A DNA stretch of 64,000 bases from assembly GCF_017873955.1 (NCBI RefSeq), contig NZ_JAGGKS010000002.1, forward strand, positions 372,001 through 436,000, read 5' to 3'. Below the pieces are notes generated by a model. That model ran no database searches and was not told where the DNA came from. It saw only the letters and a list, made by a program, of their open reading frames with translations. The stretch's first letter is position 1, and each line of letters opens with the position of its first letter. Positions 1 to 8,754 of the stretch are shown in pieces. Origin of the DNA: Sedimentibacter acidaminivorans. Its GTDB lineage: Bacteria > Bacillota > Clostridia > Tissierellales > Sedimentibacteraceae. A program made the position numbers and the translations under genes.

Positions 1-655
1 TTCCACCTAAATTATCCTGTACTAATGTTGACAGGTCTTTTAGTGCACTTTCAAAATCATTTAATCTACTTTCATCTATTAATTCTATACACATAAAAGC
101 ATTATTTGTATTTTCAGTAAGCATTGTTCTTACAGCTTCTCGCCAATTCCAACACCTGCAAATTGCACCATTGTCATCTTTGTAGACTATTTCTCCTTCA
201 TAAGGAGGTGAATTTTCATCCGTTCCAAGCGGAATAAATTCCTCATTTCCAACAGCCGTAGTCAATCTTATATCACCTACAAATTTATCTATATCCTCTC
301 CACCACAAGGTAATGCATATCTTAATGAAATAGAATTGTAAATATCGACCAGTGGGTTAATAGTTCCTATATGATTTCCATTATGAACTCGCTTTAGCAA
401 TGATTCAATTGAAGCCCTTGCACCTTTCTTTGTTTTGAATTTTTGAAATGCTTCTCTCCATACTTTTATTACATTGTTCTTACTAAATTCTTCATTCTGT
501 AAATGTTTTAATGCTTCCTTTTCTGCCTCTAAAATCATTTCCGCATACTGCTCTTTGTCTTTTATAAAATTATCCATGCCCTGACAAATAACAATTCCAA
601 TTTTTGCATTAGGAAACAGACTCAAAAAAGAATCCTCAATGACAAATTTTTTCAT
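1..655 (-). CDS. B3/B4 (PheT-like) domain protein, partial
   Basis: The reverse strand is open from an ATG at 655 to the left edge, so the 3' end is missing. The start follows an AGGAGG at about 663-668. The product begins MKKFVIEDSFLSLFPNAKIG and contains a VWREAFQKFKTKKGARAS segment, an INPLVDIYN segment and an LPCGGEDID segment. These are typical of stand-alone B3/B4 domains (COG3382), which resemble the editing/tRNA-recognition domain of phenylalanyl-tRNA synthetase beta. The biological role of the free-standing family is not settled. A hairpin with a T-run separates it from the TelA gene upstream, so it is probably transcribed on its own. Confidence 0.75.
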   Translation of the reverse strand, partial: MKKFVIEDSFLSLFPNAKIGIVICQGMDNFIKDKEQYAEMILEAEKEALKHLQNEEFSKNNVIKVWREAFQKFKTKKGARASIESLLKRVHNGNHIGTINPLVDIYNSISLRYALPCGGEDIDKFVGDIRLTTAVGNEEFIPLGTDENSPPYEGEIVYKDDNGAICRCWNWREAVRTMLTENTNNAFMCIELIDESRLNDFESALKDLSTLVQDNLGG

Positions 656-689
656 TTTAAAACCTCCTATATTGAAATACTAAAAATAA

Positions 690-726
690 AAGCCTAAAGG
701 TATTATTCAATATCTCCTAGGCTTTT
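690..726 (-). terminator. Hairpin with T-run upstream of B3/B4 gene
   Basis: AAAAGCCTA and TAGGCTTTT form a stem of about 9 bp. Read on the reverse strand the stem runs into TTTTATTTTT. It lies downstream of the XpaC-TelA pair and just before the next ribosome binding site, so it may end that operon or attenuate the B3/B4 gene. Confidence 0.5.
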
Positions 727-921
727 CATATATATAAAAATTTTAGCATAACATAATATTTAAGTCAAACATAATATTATGTTTCCAATTATCAATTACG
801 TAAATATTGTAACTTGCATTTTTCAAACTTGATACAATCATTTTTATAATAGGTAATTCTCCGACTTTAATTATTAGATAAATATCAATTTGTATAACAT
901 AAATATCCAGTTGTACTGTTT

Positions 922-2070
922 CTAGCCTCTCACTTCTAAAAGCTTATTTTTCAACTCTACTTCAATTCGATTTAACTCGATTTCTGCTTCTTTTCTCTTC
1001 TGACGACCTTCTGCTTGAATATGCATAACTTCATCAAGAGTTGAAATCAATGACTCATTAGTGATACGAAGTGTTTCAATATCAACAACTCCTCGTTCTG
1101 ATTCCTTGGCTGTATCTATTGTTGCCATCTTGAGTATTTCTGAATTTTTTCTTAATAGCTCATTGGTCATATCCGTTACTTCCCTCTGAGCTTTTGCTGC
1201 TTGGCCTGAATGGGTAACTCCTAGGGCTAGAACCATCTGGCTTTTCCAAAGAGGAATTGTGTTTACAATTGTTGACTGTATTTTCTCAGCCATTATAGTA
1301 TCATTTCCTTGAACCAAGCGAATTTGTGGTGCCATTTGAATAGAAATCATTCTGGTTAATTCCAAATCATGAATTTTCTTCTCAAATCGATTACAGATAG
1401 CAACCATGTCGTTAACTGCCTGCGCATCTTCTGGTAAGCCACTTACATTAGACTTTTCTATTAATGCAGGCAATTCTTCCTTCTGAACTTTAGCTAGCTT
1501 TTTTTTACCAGCCAATATATACATAGAAAGCTCTTTATAGTATGTTTTATTTAGGTCATACATTTTATCAAGCATTGCTATGTCTTTAAGTAACTGTATT
1601 TGATTCTTTTCTAGGGACTCGCAGATTTTATTTACATTTACCTCTGCCTTATCATACTTAGCCTTCATTGCCGTAAGTTTATTTGACGATTTTTTAAAGA
1701 GTCCCAAAAATCCTTTTTCCTCTTCATCTACATCAAAACTTTTTAGTTCTGTCACAACACCTGATAGCATATCGCCTATTTCACCTAAATCTTTGGTCTT
1801 TACATTATTTAGGGTAGACTCTGAAAAATCTGCAATTTTCTTCTGAGCTCCTACACCATATTGAAGTATCTGATTTGATTTTCTTAAATCAATCTGACTT
1901 ACAAAATCATCAACCATTTTTTTCTCTTCTGGTGTCATATCAATTTCATCAAATGTTGGTTTTTCAATCTGAGTGCTTTCCTTTTCAACTATTTCACTGA
2001 GTATTTCCCCTTGTTCAGATGTTTCTTCTTCAAAAGGTTCAAAGGTTAATGTAGGTACTTTATTATCCAT
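922..2070 (-). CDS. TelA-family toxic anion resistance protein
   Basis: This 382-residue protein has the length and the long helical, coiled-coil-rich build of the TelA family (PF05816), including the stretches GEIGDMLSGVVTELKSFD, KVQKEELPALIEKS and LWKSQMVLALG. The family is linked to tellurite and cell-envelope stress resistance, but its biochemical activity is unknown. The N-terminal 45 residues are acidic and low in complexity. It has no signal peptide or membrane segment. The start has GGGGAAG five bases upstream. It lies 22 bp downstream of the XpaC-like gene on the same strand, a pairing common in Firmicutes that suggests a joint function. Confidence 0.85.
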   Translation of the reverse strand: MDNKVPTLTFEPFEEETSEQGEILSEIVEKESTQIEKPTFDEIDMTPEEKKMVDDFVSQIDLRKSNQILQYGVGAQKKIADFSESTLNNVKTKDLGEIGDMLSGVVTELKSFDVDEEEKGFLGLFKKSSNKLTAMKAKYDKAEVNVNKICESLEKNQIQLLKDIAMLDKMYDLNKTYYKELSMYILAGKKKLAKVQKEELPALIEKSNVSGLPEDAQAVNDMVAICNRFEKKIHDLELTRMISIQMAPQIRLVQGNDTIMAEKIQSTIVNTIPLWKSQMVLALGVTHSGQAAKAQREVTDMTNELLRKNSEILKMATIDTAKESERGVVDIETLRITNESLISTLDEVMHIQAEGRQKRKEAEIELNRIEVELKNKLLEVRG

Positions 2071-2092
2071 GGTTACTTCCCCTATAGTATTT

Positions 2093-3448
2093 TTATTTTT
2101 TTATATTTTTATGTGACAATCCTTCCTGTGCAAACATAGTCTCCATAACGGATATATCCGTCGATATGTCCATTGCCACATCTTCAAACAAACCATCCAA
2201 TAAATTTTCAAATGCAAGAATAATGGTATCCATAGTTTCCTCTATCTCTTTCTTAGCAGCTGAAATATTAGTGCCGCCTACAGGCTGGTAGTCGAATTCC
2301 CTGTAAGCATCTAATAGTTTTAATGTCGTTGGTAAGAAATATTCTACAAATTTCTTTATTTCAGGAAATTTTTCAGGATGTGCCTCGACATAATCAAAAA
2401 TTTTTCCAGTCACTTCTTCCAGTCTATCTAGTTTACGTGAGATTTCTTCTCCTGGTATTTCGATGTTTGCAAATCTGATTTCTTTTACATATTGTCTGCC
2501 TTCATCAATTGCTTTTCTGATTTTTGGATCCAAGGTAACCTTCTTATCACTTCTATCATCCTGTTTCTGATTTTGATTCAAATTCTCTTCTTTTTTCTTT
2601 TCCTCAGTTTCCCTCATTCTCATATTTTCTTGTAATTTGAGATATTGCTCATAGCTTTCGTCATTTAACATGAAGCAAGTTTTTTTATCATCGATATGAC
2701 CTTCTGGAAACATTCCAATATCAATCATTTTTTGTAAATCTTTAACTATATATTTAACACTTCGACCTGTTACAGAAGACAATTCATTAATCATACAATA
2801 ATTACGATTATGCAACTGTGATATATACCTTTTGAATCTCTTCAATCTTTTACGAATTCTGCCTCCATTCAATAACAAACCCATACTTGTTATAAAGCAG
2901 GGTAACAGTATAAAAGAAATAATATTAAACATAGTGTTAATTCTCAATGAATAACCTATTATTGATAATACGATTATTGCAATTAGTAATCCAATACTTC
3001 CAATTGAACCAAATACAGTCAAAAGCGTACTTAAAACTTTTCCCACAGGAACTGTATCTTTATCATACTTTGGCTCTTGTCTGTTGTGTTTATACCTTTG
3101 TCTATTAGTGTAGGTATAATTCGTATTTTTATTATATTTCTGTTTACTTGAATTTCGTGCATTTCTTGTTTTTGAATTGTCTTCATAATCTTGTTGATTA
3201 TTATTAAAATTCCAGGTTTGTGAATCTTGATCATAACTTTGGGAATAATCATTTACTTTCCATGTCTGATGGTCCCACGGCTCTTGACGCCCACGATTCC
3301 CCCCAAGTGAATTTTTGACCTCATCAAGTGCACCATTAACAATATTCCTGATGTCATGGTTTAGTCTGTTGAAATCCCTATTGTTCACTGCATCTTGAAC
3401 AATAAAACGAATTTCATCACCTAAATTAAAATTTCCTCGATTATTCAT
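2093..3448 (-). CDS. XpaC-like protein (BCIP hydrolysis family)
   Basis: The frame is open to an ATG at 3508, but a GGAGG lies five bases before the internal ATG at 3448 (MNNRGNFNLGDE), which I take as the start, giving 451 residues. An N/Q/Y-rich stretch (about 75-125) precedes two hydrophobic segments (about 135-190). A C-terminal helical domain contains PKIRKAIDEGRQYVKEIR and ends in repeated DTI/DIS helices. This matches the 5-bromo-4-chloroindolyl phosphate hydrolysis (XpaC, PF10112) family. The function is unknown. It forms an operon with the TelA gene, so the two probably act together at the membrane. Confidence 0.8.
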   Translation of the reverse strand: MNNRGNFNLGDEIRFIVQDAVNNRDFNRLNHDIRNIVNGALDEVKNSLGGNRGRQEPWDHQTWKVNDYSQSYDQDSQTWNFNNNQQDYEDNSKTRNARNSSKQKYNKNTNYTYTNRQRYKHNRQEPKYDKDTVPVGKVLSTLLTVFGSIGSIGLLIAIIVLSIIGYSLRINTMFNIISFILLPCFITSMGLLLNGGRIRKRLKRFKRYISQLHNRNYCMINELSSVTGRSVKYIVKDLQKMIDIGMFPEGHIDDKKTCFMLNDESYEQYLKLQENMRMRETEEKKKEENLNQNQKQDDRSDKKVTLDPKIRKAIDEGRQYVKEIRFANIEIPGEEISRKLDRLEEVTGKIFDYVEAHPEKFPEIKKFVEYFLPTTLKLLDAYREFDYQPVGGTNISAAKKEIEETMDTIILAFENLLDGLFEDVAMDISTDISVMETMFAQEGLSHKNIKK

Positions 3449-3508
3449 ATCCGCCTCCAAGTAATAAACTTTTGAACAGAGTTTTTTCATTTGACTAAAT
3501 GATAACAT

Positions 3509-3843
3509 CTTTAATCAGCTTATATTTGAATAGTCTCATAAAATACATTCTTTTCATTTTGTAAATTATATCATAACTTATTTTCGAAATCAACAATCAT
3601 TGAAAGCAAAGGATGAAATAAATGTCTTGGATACATTTATTAATAATTTAGTATTTTTTAATATTACTATTAAATTGAAAAATAATGTAAATTTTCAATT
3701 ATTAAATAACTACACTTTATATTACATGAAGCATCATATTTATGTAAATTTTGTAAATTATACTACTAGAATACATAGTCTTTTTTTGCAGATACTAATT
3801 TAAGTAAGCAAGACTTACAAAATTTTTACGGAGGTAATATAAT
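3509..3843. other. AT-rich intergenic region
   Basis: This is the spacer between the divergent XpaC and small-repeat-protein genes. It is very AT-rich. A forward ORF at 3600-3803 lacks a ribosome binding site and any recognisable motif, and I do not regard it as a gene. I see no strong promoter or hairpin. Confidence 0.4.
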
Positions 3844-4110
3844 ATGTCAATTACAAATGGAAATATTCCTAGTCTAAGAAATTCACAATCAATAGGTCAG
3901 GCAGAAATTCAAAATGTTAAGCAAAATATGAACTCAACTAAAGGTCAAAATATGATTTTAGGCGCTAACATGACTTCAAATAATGCAAGCCAAGGAAATA
4001 TGACAAATTCTGTTCCTAGCTTAAATAGTTCTACATCTGTAGGATCTGAAGAATTACAAAATGCAAAAAAAGAAATGCAAAATAGTGTTTATGGCAAAGG
4101 TATGTTTTAA
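3844..4110 (+). CDS. Small N/S/Q-rich two-repeat protein
   Basis: An 88-residue protein with a perfect GGAGG eight bases before the ATG. It consists of two imperfect repeats of about 30 residues. Residues 7-32 contain NIPSLRNSQSIGQAEIQNVK, and residues 57-83 contain SVPSLNSSTSVGSEELQNAK. A spacer rich in Asn, Met and Gly lies between them. It has no Cys or Trp, no signal peptide and no membrane segment. I do not recognise the family. The strong ribosome binding site and the following terminator suggest a well-expressed monocistronic gene. The shared PSL..S.S.G..E.QN.K core may be a binding or assembly motif, which is an inference. Confidence 0.65.
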   Translation: MSITNGNIPSLRNSQSIGQAEIQNVKQNMNSTKGQNMILGANMTSNNASQGNMTNSVPSLNSSTSVGSEELQNAKKEMQNSVYGKGMF

Positions 4111-4219
4111 GAGGTAATTAACTATTATTTAAATTTCCTTCTGATGTTTGTATCATTTGGTATACGGTTGTTCTATAAAACTATCAACATGTATATTAAA
4201 GATACTAATTAATCTTAAT

Positions 4220-4248
4220 AAGGCTATTGGCTAAATGTCAGTAGCCTT
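4220..4248 (+). terminator. Rho-independent terminator
   Basis: A 12-bp stem with a few wobble pairs (AAGGCTATTGGC with GTCAGTAGCCTT) and a TAAAT loop, followed by TTCTTGCTT. It lies about 110 bp after the small repeat-protein gene. The rest of the 4111-4526 gap is AT-rich, with the polymerase promoter near its end. Confidence 0.7.
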
Positions 4249-4456
4249 TTCTTGCTTAATCCCTATTCCAGATTATTTTTCAACTTATACATTTATATTG
4301 TAATTTTTTTTACATAAACTGTAAATTATTATAAAAATAATTATGAGTTTATTTTATGTAAGATACCATCCTTATTTCAATTTATGATTATATAAGCAAT
4401 TAAATATTTTTAATTACTATATATTATAATCTAATGGTTTATCATTTAAAAAACTT

Positions 4457-4486
4457 ATGACAAAAAACGCCTAATTATGATATAAT
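4457..4486 (+). promoter_or_regulatory. Probable sigma-A promoter of dinB
   Basis: ATGACA at 4457-4462 and TATAAT at 4481-4486 are 18 bp apart, about 40 bp before the polymerase start. I see no LexA-like GAAC..GTTC box here, unlike the second polymerase gene. Confidence 0.45.
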
Positions 4487-4526
4487 AATTACAATAACTA
4501 CATTCAATGCTTAGGTAGGTGAAAAA

Positions 4527-5723
4527 ATGGAACGAGTGGTTTTCTTAGTTGATATGAATGCTTTTTATATAAGTTGTGAACGGACACGCCATCCTGAGAT
4601 AGAAGGTAAGCCTGCTGCAGTAGCTGGTGATCCTATAAATCGTACAGGAATAATCTTAACTGCAAACTATGAAGCTAGAAAATATGGAATTAAAACAACT
4701 ATGGTAGTTAGAGAAGCTTTAAAACTATGCCCAAATTTAATTATAATTCCACCAGACCACCAATTCTATGAACAAAAATCTAAAGAAGTTATGAAAATTT
4801 TAGCTTCTTACACTCCTCTTGTTGAACAAAATAGCATAGATGAAGCATGGCTTGATATGACTGGTTGCAGTGGAATTTTTGGTGAGCCTGTAGAGTCAGC
4901 AAAGAATATTATGGAACGTATAAAAACAGAATTAGGTCTATGGTGCTCTATTGGAATATCTGAAAATAAATTTCTATCCAAAATGGCATCAGAAATGAAA
5001 AAACCACTTGGTATAACAGAACTTTGGAAAAAAGATATAAAGCAAAAAATGTGGCCTCTTCCAGTAAACTACATGTATGGAGTTGGTAAGCAAACAGCTC
5101 AAAAACTTCAAAATCATGGAATTAAAATTATAAGAGATTTAGCCTTAGCAGACAAAGAATTTCTCTTAAAAATCCTTGGGAGAATGGCTGTAGAACTCTC
5201 TTTGTTAGCAAATGGGATTGATACATCTTTAGTAACGCCTAACTCTGTAGGTGATATGAAATCAATTGGAAGGTCAACTACATTGCCTCATGATACACTA
5301 GATATAGAATATGCAAAAGCTGTTTTATTTGAGCTATCCGATGATGTAGGCATGACAGCTAGAAAATATGGTAAAAAAGGTCATACAGTACAAATTAACA
5401 TTAAGTATTCAGATTTTAAAAGTATAACTAGACAAATAACTATACCTGAAACATTTCTAGTAAAAGATATTTATACTACTGGAGTTGAGCTTTTAAAAAA
5501 GAATTGGAATAACAAGCCTATAAGATTGCTTGGCATAAGTCTAAGTGGTTTTGATGGCAATAAAAATTCCGAACAAATATCCCTTTTTGAGCTACCTGTA
5601 ATCAATGAAAAAACCTCGAATAAAATCGAAAGTGTTGAAAACACGATTCATAATATCCGTCAAAAATATGGTTCTTCTATAATTAAACCAGGAATAATTA
5701 TTAGAAAAGAAAATAAAAATTAA
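4527..5723 (+). CDS. dinB: DNA polymerase IV (Y-family)
   Basis: A 398-residue Y-family translesion polymerase. The catalytic acid D9 is in FLVDMNAFYISCE, and D105/E106 are in QNSIDEAWLDM. The helix-hairpin-helix thumb region (GVGKQTAQKLQNHGI) follows, then the little-finger domain. Near the C terminus EQISLFEL matches a beta-clamp binding motif. The length is normal for DinB. The start follows TAGGTAGG. It sits alone between its own promoter and terminator. The role is error-prone bypass of damaged template; the family call is firm, the exact subfamily less so. Confidence 0.93.
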   Translation: MERVVFLVDMNAFYISCERTRHPEIEGKPAAVAGDPINRTGIILTANYEARKYGIKTTMVVREALKLCPNLIIIPPDHQFYEQKSKEVMKILASYTPLVEQNSIDEAWLDMTGCSGIFGEPVESAKNIMERIKTELGLWCSIGISENKFLSKMASEMKKPLGITELWKKDIKQKMWPLPVNYMYGVGKQTAQKLQNHGIKIIRDLALADKEFLLKILGRMAVELSLLANGIDTSLVTPNSVGDMKSIGRSTTLPHDTLDIEYAKAVLFELSDDVGMTARKYGKKGHTVQINIKYSDFKSITRQITIPETFLVKDIYTTGVELLKKNWNNKPIRLLGISLSGFDGNKNSEQISLFELPVINEKTSNKIESVENTIHNIRQKYGSSIIKPGIIIRKENKN

Positions 5724-5762
5724 CATACTATTTCATCAATAAAAACATAGTATGTTAATTTT
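5716..5762 (+). terminator. Rho-independent terminator of dinB
   Basis: A perfect 16-bp stem (AAAATTAACATACTAT with its complement at 5747-5762) overlaps the dinB stop codon and is followed by further T residues. It may also work for the XRE gene transcribed from the other side. Confidence 0.85.
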
Positions 5763-5836
5763 TGTTTACCTGTACTTCATTTGCTCAAATATAATCAATT
5801 TATTATTTATACCTAAAGATAGCTCTTTGTGAATAA

Positions 5837-6982
5837 TTATCTAACAGAATCAAAATACACTTCAGTTTCACGAACATTGCCAAAATTATCAACAAGTTTA
5901 CTAATAACTTTAATCTTATCATCTTTATTATAATCTTCAATTCTATCTTCGAAATGCGTATAAATACTACAATTAGAATACTGACCATCAGATAGATCGA
6001 TATCTAATTCTACTTCCTTTTGTATAACAACTACTCCATCTTTCTCTACAATAACTTCTCCACTAACTGGATAATTAATTAATTTCGCTTGCGTTGAATA
6101 CGAATTTTGATTATGATAACGTGGATTATACGTAGTAACTACTTCTCCAGTAATTAATAATCCTTCTTTACCATTAAAAAAATTTAGTTTATTTTCTGCC
6201 CCTACTTCCATTATAAAACTATTGATTATATTTGGATTGGAGTCTAAATATTGAGTACTAGTTTCTCCATCATTCGTAAAGCGTACTAATACCTTTAAGT
6301 TATTTTCATTAACATCTACTGGGATATCCGCCCAAAAGCTACCATTTTCAAAAACTGAATTTGCCGAATAACTCTTTTCCCCATTTATAACAAATTCTGC
6401 TGTCATACCTTTTTTGTAATATTTAGGTGTAGAACGTAAATTCAAAGTTAATTGACCATCTTTTATATTAAGACTTTTAACGTCTATAGCATATTCTGCC
6501 ACTAGACTTTCTTTTTCTTCTAGCATAGAAGAAAATTGAGAGTCAATTTGCGCAATTTTATAATCAACATTGTTATATATTTGGCTTACTTGACTATCTA
6601 GCTGTTGTATATGATTATTCATTAAGTCAATACGATAAAATAAAGTAACAAATAAAACTAATAATATTATTGCAGTAACTGCAGTACCAAGAATTAAAAT
6701 TTTCTGAAATTGTTTTTGACTCTTTAGTTTTTTTATTTCATCTTCATATAATTGAATTTGTTCCAAGTCAGATTCTTTATCATCTGAATCTGTACCAACC
6801 AATTCACCTAGGGATACACCAAATACATGACATATATCTTGCAACCTATCCATTCCCGGACTTGCTGTACCATTTTCCCATTTTGATACAGCCTGTCTTG
6901 ACACACCTAATTTTTCTGCTAATTGCTCTTGAGAATATCCTGCATCTTTACGCAGTTTTTGAATTGTTTCATATAATCTCAT
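5837..6982 (-). CDS. Membrane-anchored XRE-family regulator
   Basis: A 381-residue protein with an N-terminal XRE helix-turn-helix (about 3-60; GYSQEQLAEKLGVSRQAVSK). A charged linker and one membrane segment (about 95-117) follow, then a short coiled coil (about 124-155). The C-terminal extracytoplasmic part has beta-strand-like segments and ends VRETEVYFDSV. The layout suggests a one-component sensor that binds DNA inside and senses something outside the membrane; the ligand is unknown. AGGAG precedes the ATG by seven bases. The upstream inverted repeat is a candidate self-operator. The extracytoplasmic part is not one I can name. Confidence 0.8.
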   Translation of the reverse strand: MRLYETIQKLRKDAGYSQEQLAEKLGVSRQAVSKWENGTASPGMDRLQDICHVFGVSLGELVGTDSDDKESDLEQIQLYEDEIKKLKSQKQFQKILILGTAVTAIILLVLFVTLFYRIDLMNNHIQQLDSQVSQIYNNVDYKIAQIDSQFSSMLEEKESLVAEYAIDVKSLNIKDGQLTLNLRSTPKYYKKGMTAEFVINGEKSYSANSVFENGSFWADIPVDVNENNLKVLVRFTNDGETSTQYLDSNPNIINSFIMEVGAENKLNFFNGKEGLLITGEVVTTYNPRYHNQNSYSTQAKLINYPVSGEVIVEKDGVVVIQKEVELDIDLSDGQYSNCSIYTHFEDRIEDYNKDDKIKVISKLVDNFGNVRETEVYFDSVR

Positions 6983-7027
6983 AATATCACTCCTCGTGAA
7001 TGTAATATACTACTTAATGTATTAATG

Positions 7028-7071
7028 TTGCAACCACTTAATAGTTTCCATTATGCAACTTATGGTTGCAA
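7028..7071 (-). promoter_or_regulatory. Inverted repeat, candidate XRE operator
   Basis: TTGCAACCA at 7028-7036 and its exact complement TGGTTGCAA at 7063-7071 flank a third related motif (TGCAACT) at about 7054. They lie 46-89 bp upstream of the XRE gene start, where an autoregulatory site would be expected. Confidence 0.45.
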
Positions 7072-7238
7072 TTAATATTTTATGAGTATTATATATTTTA
7101 TACCAATTAATTTCAAGTTATTTGAGTATATCTATATAGCTGTGCTCTTTTTAATTTTTTCCAAAAGTTCAGATTTACAACTTCTATTGAAGCAATAGTA
7201 GCATTAGATTTTATTGAAGCTAATTCGCCTCTTCCTAT

Positions 7239-7394
7239 CTAATCGTCGCCCTGTCTTGTATAAAGTGTTTCGAGAGTCTTATCTAGCATATCAATTTCTT
7301 TTTCTATATCATCTGATAGTCCTGATTTTATAAAATTGTATGTTTTGTCAAAATATTCTTCATATATTTGTTCATAAAATTCTTCGTTAATCAT
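7239..7394 (-). CDS. Small acidic ORF, probably ended by a nonsense codon
   Basis: A 51-residue ORF (MINEEFYEQIYEEYFDKTYN...) has AGGAGG five bases before the ATG and starts 22 bp after the DUF523/DUF1722 stop, so it is in that operon. It is rich in Asp, Glu and Tyr. It ends at TAG after LYTRQGDD, but the same frame continues for another 41 codons (IGRGELASIKSNATIASIE...) in what looks like coding sequence, to a TGA at about 7116. TAG may have replaced a tryptophan codon. I do not recognise the family; whether the short form is functional is unknown. Confidence 0.5.
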   Translation of the reverse strand: MINEEFYEQIYEEYFDKTYNFIKSGLSDDIEKEIDMLDKTLETLYTRQGDD

Positions 7395-7415
7395 TTACGC
7401 CTCCTAGTTATGTAA

Positions 7416-8402
7416 TTAATCAATTCCTTTACCAGAATCAGCAACATCTAATATTGCTCTAGGGTATGGACTGAAAATTGTTTGCCCTTTTAAATATGGT
7501 TCATTAAACCTTACTACCCAACCACCTATCAATGTAAGTGGCACTGAAAAAGGAACTTTTTTTGATGAATATTGCTCTAACAAATCTAAAAAATATGATT
7601 TTTCGTCTTTTGAAAGTTTGTTTTTAAAATAACCTAACAAATGCATTAACATGTTTATATTTTTGCTTGTTTTCATAGGGGTTGCCAATGCATATTTTAA
7701 AATTTGCTCATATTCAATAATAATTTTCTTAATAGGTTCATTATTGTGATTAGCCACTAATTTTCCTAAAACTTTCTGATTAGTTTGGTGATATGCCATT
7801 AATAAATACTTATTACTACTATGAAATTTTATTAACTCATTAATTGAGTTTTCTTTTTTAACAGATTCATATGAATACATGGTAAATATTCTAGTTAAGA
7901 AATGATTTCTAATGTCATAATTAGTCAACCTTCCTTCGTCTTCAATAGCCAATCCATCAAATATGTTTATAACTTCCCTGCCAAAAAAACCTGCTGTTTT
8001 ATAACCGGCGGAAGGAGATTTTCCAATATCTTTATATACTTTAACGTCTTTGATTCCACAAGACGGAGAGCGACTCTTAAGTATAGCACCATGAATAGAT
8101 TTCTTTTTCAAATTTTCAACAGTATATTCTACAAAAGTTTGCATCTTTTTTGTTAAATCATGACCACTTCTTGAAAAAACAAGTTTTTCAACACCATTAT
8201 CACCTATAATTCTAATAGCTTCTCTTGGTATTGGTAATCCAATCTCCACCTCGGGGCATACAAGAATAAAATCAACATAATTTTCTAACCTTTTTACAAA
8301 ACTATCTCCAACCATTGAACCATCATAACGACAAGCTTCATGTTCTATACATTTACTTAATAACACCACAGGTCTTTCCATATTTTTTAAATTCATCTCC
8401 AT
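7416..8402 (-). CDS. DUF523 and DUF1722 two-domain protein
   Basis: The N-terminal half (about 9-150) is a DUF523 domain with conserved cysteines in LLSKCIEHEACRYDG, FILVCPEVEIGLPIPRE and SRSPSCG. Members of this group include the TudS-type [4Fe-4S] thiouracil desulfidase, with cluster ligation by three cysteines. The C-terminal half (about 185-315) is a DUF1722/YbgA domain (KYLLMAYHQTN, LMHLLGYFK). The two-domain form is widespread. A role in sulfur removal from thiolated nucleobases is inferred for this protein, not shown. A small ORF follows in the same operon. Confidence 0.82.
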   Translation of the reverse strand: MEMNLKNMERPVVLLSKCIEHEACRYDGSMVGDSFVKRLENYVDFILVCPEVEIGLPIPREAIRIIGDNGVEKLVFSRSGHDLTKKMQTFVEYTVENLKKKSIHGAILKSRSPSCGIKDVKVYKDIGKSPSAGYKTAGFFGREVINIFDGLAIEDEGRLTNYDIRNHFLTRIFTMYSYESVKKENSINELIKFHSSNKYLLMAYHQTNQKVLGKLVANHNNEPIKKIIIEYEQILKYALATPMKTSKNINMLMHLLGYFKNKLSKDEKSYFLDLLEQYSSKKVPFSVPLTLIGGWVVRFNEPYLKGQTIFSPYPRAILDVADSGKGID

Positions 8403-8754
8403 TTCTTAAATTTTTTTCTCATCATTTTTTAATATTTTCAAGTGTCTTTTAAAATGAAAAACTAAATTTTATAATCCATTTTATATTTTAACCCTTAAAT
8501 ATCTTTTCCATTGTTAATTTTTATATTAATGATACTTAAAAACGATAATTTACTCTTACTAATTTACTTATATTTACTTATAATGAAAATATTAACTATG
8601 CAAATTATTTGGCTTATTTTCAATTAATATTCATCCGCTGCATAATTAAACATCTGTTTTACCATAAAAAAAATGTAGTCAAAATTATAATGGAATGATA
8701 TACTACGTAAAAATAACAGCCGAGGCTGTTGTTAAATAACTTAATGAGGTGTTT
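8403..8754 (+). promoter_or_regulatory. OFA transporter promoter and leader hairpin
   Basis: This divergent spacer is very AT-rich up to about 8670. TAGTCA (8676-8681) and TATACT (8699-8704) have a 17-bp spacing and could be the promoter. Just downstream, AACAGCC and GGCTGTT (8715-8730) form a compact 7-bp hairpin in the leader, ahead of the ribosome binding site GAGG at 8746-8749. The hairpin may be a protein operator or an RNA element. Confidence 0.4.

Noticed and set aside
656-921. T-box or other riboswitch before the B3/B4 gene
   Set aside because: The gap has a terminator-like hairpin but no T-box core (AGGGTGG) or other class motif that I could see.
3600-3803. 67-codon forward ORF in the AT-rich gap
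   Set aside because: It has no ribosome binding site, low-complexity composition and no recognisable motif, so it is likely chance.
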